Shown here: positions 28,615 through 38,293 of the stretch, piece by piece
Position numbering within the stretch: the stretch's first letter is position 1
Layout: each line of letters begins with the position of its first letter
From: CAYVLA01 sp964549615 [NCBI: uncultured Thermococci archaeon]
GTDB lineage: Archaea; CAYQAE01; CAYVLA01
Length of the DNA: 64,000 nucleotides
Reading direction: 5' to 3'
Assembly (NCBI GenBank): GCA_964549615.1
Contig: CAZJVP010000081.1
Coordinates: 1 to 64,000, forward strand
The notes under the pieces: generated by a model
What the model saw: only the letters and a program-made list of their open reading frames with translations
What the model was told of the DNA's origin: nothing
Databases searched by the model: none
Program-made: the position numbers and the translations under genes

Positions 28615-29640
28615 ATGCAGCCGCGCTGGTTTCTGATCGGAGCCGCCCTGGTGGCGCTCTCGCTTCCCGGTGTGCAGTGCAGGATTGAGTGGCTCAAGTT
28701 CGACCAGAACCCTGTGCTGGCCGAGGGGCCAGAAGGAAGCTGGGACGGCGGGGAGGTCATCTCGGTCTCACCGCTCAGAGAGGGCGAGATCTACAGAATG
28801 TGGTACAGCGCGGACAACGGTTCCGAGCTGTCGGGCATCGGGCTGGCCACATCCGTCGATCGCATCCATTGGACCAAGAGCCCCTTCAACCCGGTGCTCT
28901 CCAATGGCCCCGACGCCTATGACTCAGGCTACGTCTTCGCCCCATGCGTGCTCCGCGATTCTGAGGGCTACAAGATGTGGTACGTGGGATCAGACCCTGA
29001 GGGCGTTTGGACGGTATGCCTAGCCACTTCCGTCGATGGCACGAGTTGGACCAAACACCCGCAGAATCCGGTTCTGACCCCTGGGCCGGGCTGGTGCGAT
29101 GCCAGGAACGCTGGAGATCCGTGGGTCATCTTCGACGATGGTCTGTACAAGATGTGGTACACCGCCCTCAACAGGACCTACCTCATCGCATATGCCACAT
29201 CCAGAGATGGCGTACACTGGACCAAGGTCGGGCCCGTGCTGGAGCCGTCCATGGAAGGTCCGGATTCCAGTAGCGTGAGGGGGCCGTGCGTCCTGAGAAC
29301 CGCTGAAGGGTACGAGATGTGGTACAGGGGGATAGGCATCACATCACGATCCTGGACCGTGTGTTATGCGATCTCGCCCGATGGCGTCAACTGGGAAAGG
29401 TATGCGCAGAATCCGGTCTTGGAGGGACAGAGCGGCGGCTGGGATGCGAAGCTATGGTTCCCCAGGGTCATCCGTGAGGAGGACAGATACTCGATGTGGT
29501 ATACGTCCACAGACAGCGGCGTGGGACAAGTTGGGTACGCATACCTCAAGATACCTGAGCAGCTGTGCGCGGCCACCGTCGCCGGTCTTGTCTTGTGCTC
29601 ATGCGCTCAAGGGAGCACGCAGCACCGCAGGAATGGCTAG
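28615..29640 (+). CDS. Secreted five-bladed beta-propeller glycosidase-like protein (GH43/GH130-type repeats)
   Basis: A protein of 341 residues with a signal peptide (RWFLIGAALVALSLPGVQC). Repeats of about 50-60 residues follow, each with a MWY motif (YRMWYSA, YKMWYVG, YKMWYTA, YEMWYRG, YSMWYTS), a TSxDGxxWTK hairpin and a QNPVL loop. This is the furanosidase/GH32-43-68-130-like propeller pattern often called glycosylase or arabinanase-like. Catalytic acids cannot be placed. The C-terminus (AATVAGLVLCSCAQG) may be a short hydrophobic tail. The protein is likely outside the membrane. It converges on the CoA-transferase gene with a 4-base overlap of the two stop ends. Confidence 0.75.
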   Translation: MQPRWFLIGAALVALSLPGVQCRIEWLKFDQNPVLAEGPEGSWDGGEVISVSPLREGEIYRMWYSADNGSELSGIGLATSVDRIHWTKSPFNPVLSNGPDAYDSGYVFAPCVLRDSEGYKMWYVGSDPEGVWTVCLATSVDGTSWTKHPQNPVLTPGPGWCDARNAGDPWVIFDDGLYKMWYTALNRTYLIAYATSRDGVHWTKVGPVLEPSMEGPDSSSVRGPCVLRTAEGYEMWYRGIGITSRSWTVCYAISPDGVNWERYAQNPVLEGQSGGWDAKLWFPRVIREEDRYSMWYTSTDSGVGQVGYAYLKIPEQLCAATVAGLVLCSCAQGSTQHRRNG

Positions 29641-31499
29641 CCCTCGAAGTGCACGGTGACGTGGTAGACGTCGCCCTCCACCGTGTACTCGAGCCTGTGC
29701 CCCAGCTTCTTGAAGACGCGCATCATCGGCGCGTTCTCCGTCAGGACCCACGCAGTGAAACCCTTCAGGCCTTTGGCAATTGCCACCTCGATCAAACGTT
29801 CCAGGAGCTTGGTCCCCAGGCCCCTGTTCTGCCAGTCATCCCTGACGACGATGGCCACCTCCGCCATCTCGGTATTGGGTATCCGTACGTAGCTGCCCAT
29901 TGCCACGATGTTCTCCATTCCGTCCTGGACCACGGTCGCGACTATGTTCATCTCGTTCTCGTAGTCGATTGCCACATAGGGCCAAACGCGCCTCAGCGGC
30001 ATGGCCTTCAGATTGCCGAGGTAGCGCCTCGTCACAGCTTCCTTGGAGAGGGCATAGAAGAGATGTTGCTTCATGGTGGCATCCGAGGGGCGAATGGGGC
30101 GCAAAAGAACCTTGCTCCCGTCGCCCAGGACGACCCACTTCTCAAGTTCCGCGGGGTACTCGATCGGCGGAAAAGGAAGGACCTCTTCAGGGAGATACTT
30201 GTGATCCTTGGCCCACTGTAGCAGCTCGTTTCTGAATTTGGGGTGGGCAATGTTGATCAGCGCCAGCGCCCTCTCCCGTATCGTCTTTCCTCTCAAGCAT
30301 GTCGAGCCGTACTCCGTCACGACATAGTCCGAGTCCCCCCTTGTGAGCACGACGCCAGCCCCCTCGCTGAGAAGCGCGCGTATCCTCGAGATCGTGCCCT
30401 CCTTCGCCGTGGAGGGCATAACGGTCAATGCCTTCCCCCCCTTCGCCAAACGTGCGCCCCGCATGAAGTCAGCCTGCCCGCCCAACCCGCTGTAGAAACG
30501 ATATCCCAGCGAGTCCGAACATACCTGGCCCGTAAGGTCGACCTCGAGTGCCTGGTTTATCGCGACCATCTTCTCGTGCTGCGATATCACGAATGGGTCA
30601 TTAACGTAGCTTGATTCATAGAACTCCACCATCGGGTTGTTGTCGATGAAATCGTAAAGCCGCCTAGTACCCATGGCGAAGGAGGCGATGATCTTACCCT
30701 TGTTCAGGGTCTTCTTGGCGCAGGTCACCGCCCCACACTCCACAAGATCCACAACGCCCTCCGTCAGAAGCTCCGTGTGAATGCCAAGGTCCTTCTTCTC
30801 CTTCAATGAATCCAGAACTGCATCCGGGACGCTACCGATCCCGATCTGCAGCGTGGACTCATCATCGACGAGTTCCGAGACATACCTCGCTATCCTCTCA
30901 GACACGATGTCCTGTTCGGGCCTCGGCGACTCGAGGATCGGCTCATCGTACTCGACGACGACATCTATGTCGTTGACGTGGATGAAACTATCGCCCAGCA
31001 CCCGGGGCATGTACTTGTTCACCTGCGCAATCACCAGCTTCGCCCGCTCGGAGGCCGTCTTGGTCATTTCCACGGACACGCCGAGGCTGCAGAAACCGTG
31101 TTCGTCCGGAGGCGTCACCTGTATCAGGGCCACATCGACCGGCACCAAACCCCTTTCAACTAACCCCGGAAGATCGGACAGGAAAACCGGAGTGTAGTCG
31201 GCTCTGCCCTCCGAGACCGCTTCGCGTGTGTTCACCCCCACGAAGAAGGCGTTGAGCCTGAACCTGCCCGCGTACCTGGGATTCGCATAAGGTGCCACGC
31301 CCAGCGTGTGCACGTGCAGTATCTCGTTGTCGGATAGGTGGCTACCCAGCTCGACCAACCCATTGACGAGATATTGCGGCTCCCCGCACGCCGAGCCGAT
31401 GAAGATGTGATTGCCGGTCTTGATCAGGGAGAGCGCTTCCTGGAGGCTTGACTTCTTGTCCTCATAGGACCTGCTACGAAGGTTTCTCTCAGGGGTCAA
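29637..31499 (-). CDS. Acetyl-CoA hydrolase/CoA-transferase fused to a GNAT acetyltransferase
   Basis: A protein of 620 residues from TTG 31499. Residues 1 to about 440 form a class I CoA-transferase of the 4-hydroxybutyrate/acetyl-CoA type. They include GSACGEPQYLV, VQVTPPDEHG-like VTPPDEHGFCSLG, and HTELLTEGV, whose Glu should form the CoA thioester. The C-terminal part (about 455-620) is a GNAT domain with LRPIRPSDA and the acetyl-CoA loop QNRGLGTKLLERLI. The enzyme would move CoA between acids, or hydrolyse acyl-CoA; the GNAT domain may acetylate a protein or small molecule, or sense acetyl-CoA. It is divergent from the ADP-forming acyl-CoA synthetase at 31704, a functional neighbour. Confidence 0.9.
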   Translation of the reverse strand: MTPERNLRSRSYEDKKSSLQEALSLIKTGNHIFIGSACGEPQYLVNGLVELGSHLSDNEILHVHTLGVAPYANPRYAGRFRLNAFFVGVNTREAVSEGRADYTPVFLSDLPGLVERGLVPVDVALIQVTPPDEHGFCSLGVSVEMTKTASERAKLVIAQVNKYMPRVLGDSFIHVNDIDVVVEYDEPILESPRPEQDIVSERIARYVSELVDDESTLQIGIGSVPDAVLDSLKEKKDLGIHTELLTEGVVDLVECGAVTCAKKTLNKGKIIASFAMGTRRLYDFIDNNPMVEFYESSYVNDPFVISQHEKMVAINQALEVDLTGQVCSDSLGYRFYSGLGGQADFMRGARLAKGGKALTVMPSTAKEGTISRIRALLSEGAGVVLTRGDSDYVVTEYGSTCLRGKTIRERALALINIAHPKFRNELLQWAKDHKYLPEEVLPFPPIEYPAELEKWVVLGDGSKVLLRPIRPSDATMKQHLFYALSKEAVTRRYLGNLKAMPLRRVWPYVAIDYENEMNIVATVVQDGMENIVAMGSYVRIPNTEMAEVAIVVRDDWQNRGLGTKLLERLIEVAIAKGLKGFTAWVLTENAPMMRVFKKLGHRLEYTVEGDVYHVTVHFEG

Positions 31500-31703
31500 C
31501 TTCGCACCCGCCCGTCACTGAGTCGAGCTTGCAGCATATTACTTTGTTTCCTTTTTTCTTTTCCAAAACGGCCGCGCGCTCTTCACGCTCTGCCTTCTCA
31601 GGGCAGGATCTGCGCCGGAAAGAATTTTATCCGTTAGGCTTGTCACCGAGTGGGATGTTCAACCCGGGGCGACTCGGATGGGTGTCCCGCGAGAGGGGAC
31701 AGG

Positions 31704-33830
31704 ATGAAACTTGAGAGCCTGTTCGCGCCGAAATCCGTCGCCCTGATCGGCGCGAGCCGGGATCCAAACAAGGTTGGCCACAGGATCCTAAAGAACATCA
31801 TTGACGGCGGGTTCGAGGGTGAGATCTACCCCATCAACCCTGAGGCGCAGGAGCTACTTGGTCGAAAGTGCTACGCGAACATAGGTGATGTTCCTGGTAC
31901 TGTGGACCTAGCGATCATTTGCGTCCCAGCCCGGGTCGTTCCCTCGGTGGTTGAGGGATGCGGCAGGAAAGGCGTGAAATCGCTCATCGTCATATCCGCC
32001 GGCTTCAGCGAGACGGGCAGGGATGGCACAACCCTCGAGAGGCAACTCGTCCAACTCTGCCGTAATTACGGCATGCGAATGCAAGGGCCCAACTGCCTAG
32101 GTTTGGTTAGCGTCCGCGGCAAGCTGAATGCCTCCTTCGCCTCCACGAATCCGCCGGCGGGGAACGTGGCCTTCATATCGCAAAGCGGGGCGCTGGGAAG
32201 CACGATCCTGAACTGGGCCGCGCAGCACGATGCGGGATTCACCGCGTTCGTGAGTCTGGGAAACGAGGCCGACCTCGACGCTGCGGACTTCATCGAGGCC
32301 ATGGCAGAGGACGAGAAGACCAATGTCATCGCCCTCTACATAGAGGGCGTCAAGGACGGCGAGCGCTTCGTGAAGATCGCCAGCGGGATGACGCAGAGGA
32401 AGCCGGTCGTAGCTCTCAAGGCCGGCACGACCGACGTTGGCATAAGGGCAGTCTCGTCCCATACGGGCTCGCTTGCCGGATCCGATGCAGCGTTTACCGC
32501 AGCATTTAGGAAGGCGGGCATCCTGCGCGTCAATACCCTGGACGAGCTGTTCAACCTGATACTCGCCTTCGAGGCCCAACCGCTGCCTGCGGGCAGGAAC
32601 GTCGTGATAGTCACCAACGGGGGAGGACCTGGAATCCTCGCGGCAGATGCGTGCGAGAAGATGGGTCTGGAGCTACCGCTCCTGGAGCGCCCATTGCTCG
32701 AGAATATGGAAGCACAACTACCTCCACAGGCAAGCATACATAACCCCATCGACGTCCTGGGGGACGCCGACGAGAAACGGTACGGGCTTGCGTTGGAGGC
32801 TGCCCTAGCAAGCAAGAACGCGGATGCCATAATCGTGGTCCTGACACCCCAAGCGATGACTCCGCAAGAGAAGATCGCGGAGGCCGTCGTCCAAGCGTCC
32901 AAGAGGTCGCGGGGCAAGCCCATCCTGGCGGTTTTCATGGGGCTGGATGACCGCTCCGCTGCGATCCAGGGCTTGAGGAAGAACAACGTGCCCAACTACA
33001 ACTACCCGGAGCAGGCCGCAGCCGTGTTGGGGTCGATGTGCGCATATGCAGAGATGCGCGCAAGGATTCGGGAAGAGCCTCCGCGATTTTTGGATGTCGA
33101 TGACAGACTTGCCAGACAACTGATCGCGAGCGTGAGGAAGGAGGGCAGGGTAAACCTCACCACGGAGGAATCCATGAAGCTTGTGAGCATGTATCGAATT
33201 CCAGTCCCCATGGCCGCACTGGCCCGAAGCCGCGAAGAGGCCGCACGAATCGCCGACAGTATAGGATATCCGATCGTGCTGAAGATCGTCTCGCCCGAGA
33301 TAGTTCACAAGACCGACCTAGGCGGCGTTGTGCTCGACATAAGGAACCGCGAGGAACTCGAGAGGAACTACGACCTGGTCCTCCAGAGGATGAGCGTCGC
33401 GATGCCCGAGGCTACCATACGCGGAGTCCTCGTACAGAGGATGTACCCGTCGGCAAGGGAGGTTATAATCGGGGGGATTCGGGATCCCCAGTTCGGTCCC
33501 TTGTTCATGTTCGGCCTGGGGGGGATCTACGTGAATTTCCTTCGTGACGTGTCCTACGGCCTCTCGCCCCTGACCAGGACGGAAGCTATCAGAATGATTC
33601 AGGAGACCAAGGCGTATGCGCTCCTGAGGGGAGTCAGGGGGCAGCCTCCATCCGACATCGAGTCGGTGGTCGACGTCATGCTCAGGCTTTCGAACCTGAT
33701 GACAAGCATCGAGGACGTAGTGGAAATGGAGATAAACCCGCTCTTCGCATACGAGAAGGGATGCTTGGCGGTTGATGTCAGGGTGACGATTTCACGCAAG
33801 GACGCGAAGGGAGGAGAGGAAGGAGGATGA
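31704..33830 (+). CDS. acd: ADP-forming acetyl/acyl-CoA synthetase, fused alpha-beta subunits
   Basis: A protein of 708 residues; ATG 31704 follows a GAGAGGGG ribosome site. Domain order is the CoA-binding Rossmann domain (KSVALIGASRDPNKVG), two succinyl-CoA-synthetase-like domains with the phosphohistidine loop SSHTGSLAGSDAAF, and a C-terminal ATP-grasp (beta) domain starting near VNLTTEESMKLV with VLKIVSPEIVHKTDLGGV. It converts acetyl- or acyl-CoA, ADP and phosphate to acid, CoA and ATP, the energy-conserving end step of sugar and peptide fermentation in archaea. It overlaps the next gene by ATGA. A TATA-like ATTTTATC lies near 31624-31631. Confidence 0.93.
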   Translation: MKLESLFAPKSVALIGASRDPNKVGHRILKNIIDGGFEGEIYPINPEAQELLGRKCYANIGDVPGTVDLAIICVPARVVPSVVEGCGRKGVKSLIVISAGFSETGRDGTTLERQLVQLCRNYGMRMQGPNCLGLVSVRGKLNASFASTNPPAGNVAFISQSGALGSTILNWAAQHDAGFTAFVSLGNEADLDAADFIEAMAEDEKTNVIALYIEGVKDGERFVKIASGMTQRKPVVALKAGTTDVGIRAVSSHTGSLAGSDAAFTAAFRKAGILRVNTLDELFNLILAFEAQPLPAGRNVVIVTNGGGPGILAADACEKMGLELPLLERPLLENMEAQLPPQASIHNPIDVLGDADEKRYGLALEAALASKNADAIIVVLTPQAMTPQEKIAEAVVQASKRSRGKPILAVFMGLDDRSAAIQGLRKNNVPNYNYPEQAAAVLGSMCAYAEMRARIREEPPRFLDVDDRLARQLIASVRKEGRVNLTTEESMKLVSMYRIPVPMAALARSREEAARIADSIGYPIVLKIVSPEIVHKTDLGGVVLDIRNREELERNYDLVLQRMSVAMPEATIRGVLVQRMYPSAREVIIGGIRDPQFGPLFMFGLGGIYVNFLRDVSYGLSPLTRTEAIRMIQETKAYALLRGVRGQPPSDIESVVDVMLRLSNLMTSIEDVVEMEINPLFAYEKGCLAVDVRVTISRKDAKGGEEGG

Positions 33831-34888
33831 AGAGCATCTACGTGATCTCCACTGGAACGCTGGCCGGGAAGAGCCTTACGGTGCTTTTCCTTGCCTTGAA
33901 AGCAAGGTCCAACGGTAAGAAGGTCGGCTACTTCAAACCCATAGGCATAGGGTCATCGCTGGACGCACGAGGCAACCTGGTTGACGAGGACGCCGAAACG
34001 ATGAGGAAGATCCTGGATTTGGAGGAGAGACCCGAACTTATCTGCCCCGTCACGATACCGAGAGGGGAGTTTCTGGAGAAATACCCCGCCACGGCTGCCC
34101 GCGACTTGGCGGAGAGAATCATGGCCTCTTACAAGGCGCTGTGTGAAGGGAAGGATCTCGTATTCATCGAGGGGCCCGACCGGCTGTGGACCGGATCCTT
34201 CGCCGGCCTGCCAGCCCCTAGGGTTGCAGCCATGCTTGGTGCCGGCATGCTCTTGGTCTCGCCCTGCCAAGACGACCCCGCCGTGGACGACTTGATTCAC
34301 GCGCACGACTACTGCGAGCAGAACGGAGCCATCGTCACCGGGGCTTTGCTGACGCGCATGTCTCCCGAGAGGATGGAAACGACGAAGAGGGTCATCGTTC
34401 CGTTCCTAGAAGCCCGAGGCGTAAGGGTGCTCGGCACGGTCCCGGAGGAACGAAAGCTTGCCGCGCTGACGGTGAGGGACATCCACGAGGCCATCGACGG
34501 AAAGGTCCTCGCTGGCAAGGACGGAATGGATAAGATGATTCAGAACTACCTCGTGGGCGCGATGACGATGGAAAGTGCGATGAAGTACTTCAGAAGGGCA
34601 GAGGACGAACTGGTGATAACCGGCGGCGACCGGACCGACATAATACTTGCCGCTATGGAGGCCGGGGCAGCCGCGATCGTTCTAACCGGCAATCTCCATC
34701 CCAGCATCAAGATCCTGCCCCGGGCGGACGACATGGCGATACCGATCATACTCGTTCCGCACGACACCTTCACCACGCTTGCACTGGTTCAGAAGACCAT
34801 CGGAAAGATCAAGCCGGGAGATGAGAGGCGGATCGCGTTAGCGACGGACCTTTTCGAGCGCAACGTGAGATGGAACGAGATACTTTGA
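33827..34888 (+). CDS. P-loop (BioD/Pta-N-like) plus DRTGG domain protein
   Basis: A protein of 353 residues. Residues 1 to about 210 form a dethiobiotin-synthetase-like P-loop domain (STGTLAGKSLTVL as Walker A; VGYFKPIG; LVFIEGPDRLW). From about 215 a DRTGG-type domain follows (AMTMESAMKYFRR, LVITGGDRTDIILAAMEAG, AIVLTGNLHP). This pair of domains is the N-terminal part of long bacterial phosphotransacetylases, without the catalytic domain. The 4-base ATGA overlap with acd shows translational coupling. It is probably a regulator or partner of the acyl-CoA synthetase responding to a nucleotide or acyl-CoA; the role is not established. Confidence 0.85.
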   Translation: MKSIYVISTGTLAGKSLTVLFLALKARSNGKKVGYFKPIGIGSSLDARGNLVDEDAETMRKILDLEERPELICPVTIPRGEFLEKYPATAARDLAERIMASYKALCEGKDLVFIEGPDRLWTGSFAGLPAPRVAAMLGAGMLLVSPCQDDPAVDDLIHAHDYCEQNGAIVTGALLTRMSPERMETTKRVIVPFLEARGVRVLGTVPEERKLAALTVRDIHEAIDGKVLAGKDGMDKMIQNYLVGAMTMESAMKYFRRAEDELVITGGDRTDIILAAMEAGAAAIVLTGNLHPSIKILPRADDMAIPIILVPHDTFTTLALVQKTIGKIKPGDERRIALATDLFERNVRWNEIL

Positions 34889-34992
34889 AGCAGGTCCCAC
34901 GCGGGTCCACCGGCTGCTGGCACCCTTGGCCCCATGGTCCGGACAATCGAAGTGAGTCCAAGCAGAAGGGTCGGCGGCCAGTAAGGTGTGGC

Positions 34993-35003
34993 AATATTTA
35001 TCA
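34993..35003 (+). promoter_or_regulatory. TATA box for guaA
   Basis: AATATTTATCA lies about 31 nt upstream of ATG 35029. It supports the short N-terminus of the GMP synthase subunit and rules out the longer open frame from 34870. Confidence 0.6.
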
Positions 35004-35028
35004 TACGGGGAGGGACGCGACGAGACCC

Positions 35029-35994
35029 ATGGAGATCAAGGAGATCACCCTAAAGGAGCTGAGGCCCAAGCAGTTCATCTCCGAGAAAGTCGAGGAAATC
35101 AGATCGATCGTCGGCAACGCCTCGGCGATCAACGCGCTGTCCGGCGGCGTCGATTCGTCTGTCGTGACCATGCTTGGGCACAAGGCACTGGGAGACAGGC
35201 TCCACACATACTTCATCGACTCCGGCCTCATGCGTCAGGATGAACCTGAAAGGGTCGTGCGACTCTTCTCCCGTCTTGGCGTGAAGGTCCAGCTGGTGGA
35301 TGCGAGCAGTGACTTCTTCGAAGCGCTCAAAGGGCTGACCGACCCGGAGCAGAAGAGGGAAGCCATAACGCAGACGTTCTACAGAAAAGTCTTCGGGCGG
35401 ATCGTCAGGGAGAGCGGATCGCGCTTTCTGCTTCAGGGAACGAACTACACGGATGTGGAGGAAACCGTTGCCGGCATCAAACGCCAGCACAACATTCTCG
35501 CTCAACTCGGGATCGACACGGAGAGGGAATACGGATACACCGTCGTCGAACCGCTGATCCAGCTCAGGAAGACCGCGGTCAGAAGGATTGCTAGATCGCT
35601 TGGACTGCCAGCGGAGATCTACAAGAGGCCGCCTTTTCCCGGGCCAGCGTTGGCTGCGCGAGTGATAGGCGAGGTCACGCCCGAAAGGATCGCGATCGTC
35701 AGGAAAGCCACGAGCATCGTCGAACGCGAGCTCGCACGGACCAAAGCATTCCAGTACCTTGCCATCTTGCACGAAGACAAGGTCACGGGCGTGCGCGGGG
35801 GAAAGAGAGACTTCGGGCTGCAGATCGAGGTGAGATGCTGGAACAGCAGGGATGCCAAGGTCGCATCCCCGACGAATCTGCCCTTCAGGGTTCTTGAGAG
35901 GCTTGCTCACAGGATAACCTCGGAGGTTCCAGGCGTCGTCAGCGTCACGTACAACGTAACCAGGAAGCCGCCCTCGACCATAGAAGCGGTGTAA
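35029..35994 (+). CDS. guaAB: GMP synthase subunit B (ATP pyrophosphatase subunit)
   Basis: A protein of 321 residues. The PP-loop SGGVDSSVV (about residue 39) adenylates XMP. The C-terminal GMP synthase dimerisation domain is present, with KRPPFPGPALAARVIGEVT and the closing VSVTYNVTRKPPSTIEA, near-invariant in GuaA. It makes GMP from XMP with ammonia supplied by a separate glutamine amidotransferase subunit, as usual in archaea; that partner gene is not in the window. It is cytoplasmic. The gene has its own TATA box although only 140 nt follow the upstream operon. Confidence 0.95.
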   Translation: MEIKEITLKELRPKQFISEKVEEIRSIVGNASAINALSGGVDSSVVTMLGHKALGDRLHTYFIDSGLMRQDEPERVVRLFSRLGVKVQLVDASSDFFEALKGLTDPEQKREAITQTFYRKVFGRIVRESGSRFLLQGTNYTDVEETVAGIKRQHNILAQLGIDTEREYGYTVVEPLIQLRKTAVRRIARSLGLPAEIYKRPPFPGPALAARVIGEVTPERIAIVRKATSIVERELARTKAFQYLAILHEDKVTGVRGGKRDFGLQIEVRCWNSRDAKVASPTNLPFRVLERLAHRITSEVPGVVSVTYNVTRKPPSTIEAV

Positions 35995-36118
35995 CGGCGG
36001 TCCTGGTTCTTGACACGGTCGATGCTCCAGGCCGGCGGATGGGAATGGATGACGCGAAGAACGACGCTCCCTTTTGCTCAGGTCCCGGACGGTGGAGTGC
36101 GATGTGCGCCGCCCACGG

Positions 36119-38152
36119 ATGATCCGGCGTAAAGCCGAGTTGCAGGCAACCCGACAAGTCAGTGGTAAGAACATCTTTCAGCCACATCGGGACGCCGCGT
36201 CCGTGCCACGCAAGAAGCCGCTACCGAGGAAGTACGCGTTCTTCGGACTGCACTTCGACCTTCACCCCAGGAAGGACGATACGCAGCTCGGGGAGCACCT
36301 GACCGAGGACATGGTCACCAACCTGCTAGAGAAAGTAAAGCCGGACTATGTTCAGTACGACTGCAAGGGCCACGCCGGGTACGCAGGGTATCCGACCAAG
36401 GTCGGTTTCCCGTCCCCCGGAATAGTCAAGGACTCGTTGGCGATATGGCGGAAAGCGACCAGAAAGTTTGGCGTCGGTCTTTATGTCCACTACTCCGGGG
36501 TCTGGGATTCGGCAGCGATCGAAAACCATCCAGACTGGGCACGGATCGATGCGGATGGGAACCCAGATAAGGACTCGACCAGCACCTTTGGGCCCTACTG
36601 CGAAAGGTTGCTCATACCGCAGCTGAAGGAAGCCATCGACGCCTACGATCTCGACGGCGTATGGGTCGATGGAGATTGCTGGGCTGTCAAGCCAGACTTC
36701 AGTCCGACCGCGGTGGAGGCTTTCACCCAAGCGACCGGCATCGAGGCGATCCCGCGAAAGGCTGGGGACCCGCACTGGAAGGAGTTCCTAGAGTTCCAGA
36801 GAGAGGCCTTTAGGCAGTACGTGAGAAGGTACGTCCAAGCCCTTCACCAACACAAGCCGGGTTTCCAAGTCGCAAGCAACTGGATGTTCTCCAGCTTTGC
36901 CCCCGAGCCGATCACCATCCCAGTGGACTACATCTCCGGTGATTACTCGGCCGGGGACTCTGTGAATACCGCGCGCCTCGAGGCACGGTACATGGCCTCG
37001 ACGGGAATGCCGTGGGACCTAATGGCATGGGGATTCAACAGGGGCAGGGATTCCGGCTGGTCGCTGAAGACGGCGATCCAGCTCAAACAGGAGGCCTCCG
37101 TTGTCCTATCCCAGGGCGGAGGCTTCCAGATCTATTACAACCCCACCCGGGCCGGCTGGATCGATGGCTGGATGATCAAGATCATGGCCGAGGTCGCACG
37201 ATTCTGCAGAGAGCGCCAAGCGTTTTCGCACAGGACGCGGACGGTGCCTCAGGTCGCGTTGCTCCTTTCCGAGACGAGCATCCACGACAAGACGGATCGG
37301 CTCTTCGGTGGCTGGGGCGATCTTACGAGGCCGGTTGAGGGAATGCTGCACGCTCTCCTCGAGCTGCACTATTCCGTCGACATACAGGCGGAACACCAGC
37401 TTGCAGCTGCCCTTGGGAGGTATCCGCTCATCGTGATCCCGGAGTGCCACCTCATTCCTGACGATCTTCGTGAGGCCCTGATCCGGCGCGCGCAGCGTGG
37501 CGGGTCGCTCTTGCTCGTCGGAGCCGAGGCGGCACGCGCATTCGGGGACGTTCTGGGCGTGAAGATGGCCGGAGAGCCCGCGAATGCACAGGCGATGTAT
37601 CTGCAAGGCGGAGACGATCTCGCCTGGCTGGGCGGGACGTGGCAGGAGGTCGAGCCGACGACAGCCCAATGGGTCGGGAGGGCCTACAGGTCCTCCGATA
37701 CGAGACAGGACCCGTCGTGTGCTGCAACCGTCGGGCGACTTGGAAAGGGAATGGTGGGAGCGATATATGGGCCGTTCGGGACCGTCTTCCGTGGCTTCCA
37801 TAATCCCGTGGCCAGACGATTCCTCGGAGACATAATGAAACGGCTCTTTCCCAGACCTGCGTTGACTGTGGAGGCACCGCCATGCGTGGATGTGGCCTTG
37901 AGGAAGAAACGCGGCGATTTGCTCGTCCAGATGGTCAATGCCTCGGGAATGCAGGTCGCCTCGGACTACCCGATAATAGACTACATACCGCCCGTGTCGA
38001 ACCTAGTCATTGAGCTTGCGATTGGCAAAAGGCCTTCACGCGTGTGTCTTGAGCCAGGGCATGAAAGCGTCCGGGCGAACTGGTCGCGCGGGCGACTTCG
38101 CGTCAGAGTCCGGTCGCTGGATATACACTCGATCCTAGTTGTCTCTACGTAG
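36119..38152 (+). CDS. GH29/GH42-like TIM-barrel glycoside hydrolase with beta-galactosidase-type trimerisation-like domain
   Basis: About 677 residues from ATG 36119; GTG 36203, which gives an N-terminus just before KYAFFGLHFDLHP, is an alternative. The barrel has KPDYVQYDCKGHAGY, FGVGLYVHYSGVWD and the GH29-like YDLDGVWVDGDCW (candidate nucleophile Asp184), then EFQREAFRQYVRRYVQ. From about 360 a flavodoxin-like domain follows (VEGMLHALLELHYSVDIQ, YPLIVIPECHLIPDDLREALI, GGSLLLVGAEA), like GH42 trimerisation domains and the GATase-like fold seen in family A. A C-terminal beta domain ends the protein. No signal peptide is present. Substrate could be fucosides or galactosides. Family A copy 6 follows on the same strand. 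Confidence 0.7.
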   Translation: MIRRKAELQATRQVSGKNIFQPHRDAASVPRKKPLPRKYAFFGLHFDLHPRKDDTQLGEHLTEDMVTNLLEKVKPDYVQYDCKGHAGYAGYPTKVGFPSPGIVKDSLAIWRKATRKFGVGLYVHYSGVWDSAAIENHPDWARIDADGNPDKDSTSTFGPYCERLLIPQLKEAIDAYDLDGVWVDGDCWAVKPDFSPTAVEAFTQATGIEAIPRKAGDPHWKEFLEFQREAFRQYVRRYVQALHQHKPGFQVASNWMFSSFAPEPITIPVDYISGDYSAGDSVNTARLEARYMASTGMPWDLMAWGFNRGRDSGWSLKTAIQLKQEASVVLSQGGGFQIYYNPTRAGWIDGWMIKIMAEVARFCRERQAFSHRTRTVPQVALLLSETSIHDKTDRLFGGWGDLTRPVEGMLHALLELHYSVDIQAEHQLAAALGRYPLIVIPECHLIPDDLREALIRRAQRGGSLLLVGAEAARAFGDVLGVKMAGEPANAQAMYLQGGDDLAWLGGTWQEVEPTTAQWVGRAYRSSDTRQDPSCAATVGRLGKGMVGAIYGPFGTVFRGFHNPVARRFLGDIMKRLFPRPALTVEAPPCVDVALRKKRGDLLVQMVNASGMQVASDYPIIDYIPPVSNLVIELAIGKRPSRVCLEPGHESVRANWSRGRLRVRVRSLDIHSILVVST

Positions 38153-38293
38153 GCATCAAGAGCCGTCCATGCGCCGGGATTCGCGAACGAAGAAGACTCC
38201 GGCGCGACTACGACAAGGATGCCTCCCAGCCAAGGCCGCCGCCATGGGGAAAAACGGTTAAGATGTCACCGGTTCCGAAGGGCGGCGGTGCAG

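Noticed and set aside
35050-36174. A 374-codon minus-strand open frame
   Set aside because: It lies opposite guaA and its Arg/Asp/Pro-rich translation shows no motif, so it is a shadow of the GMP synthase gene.
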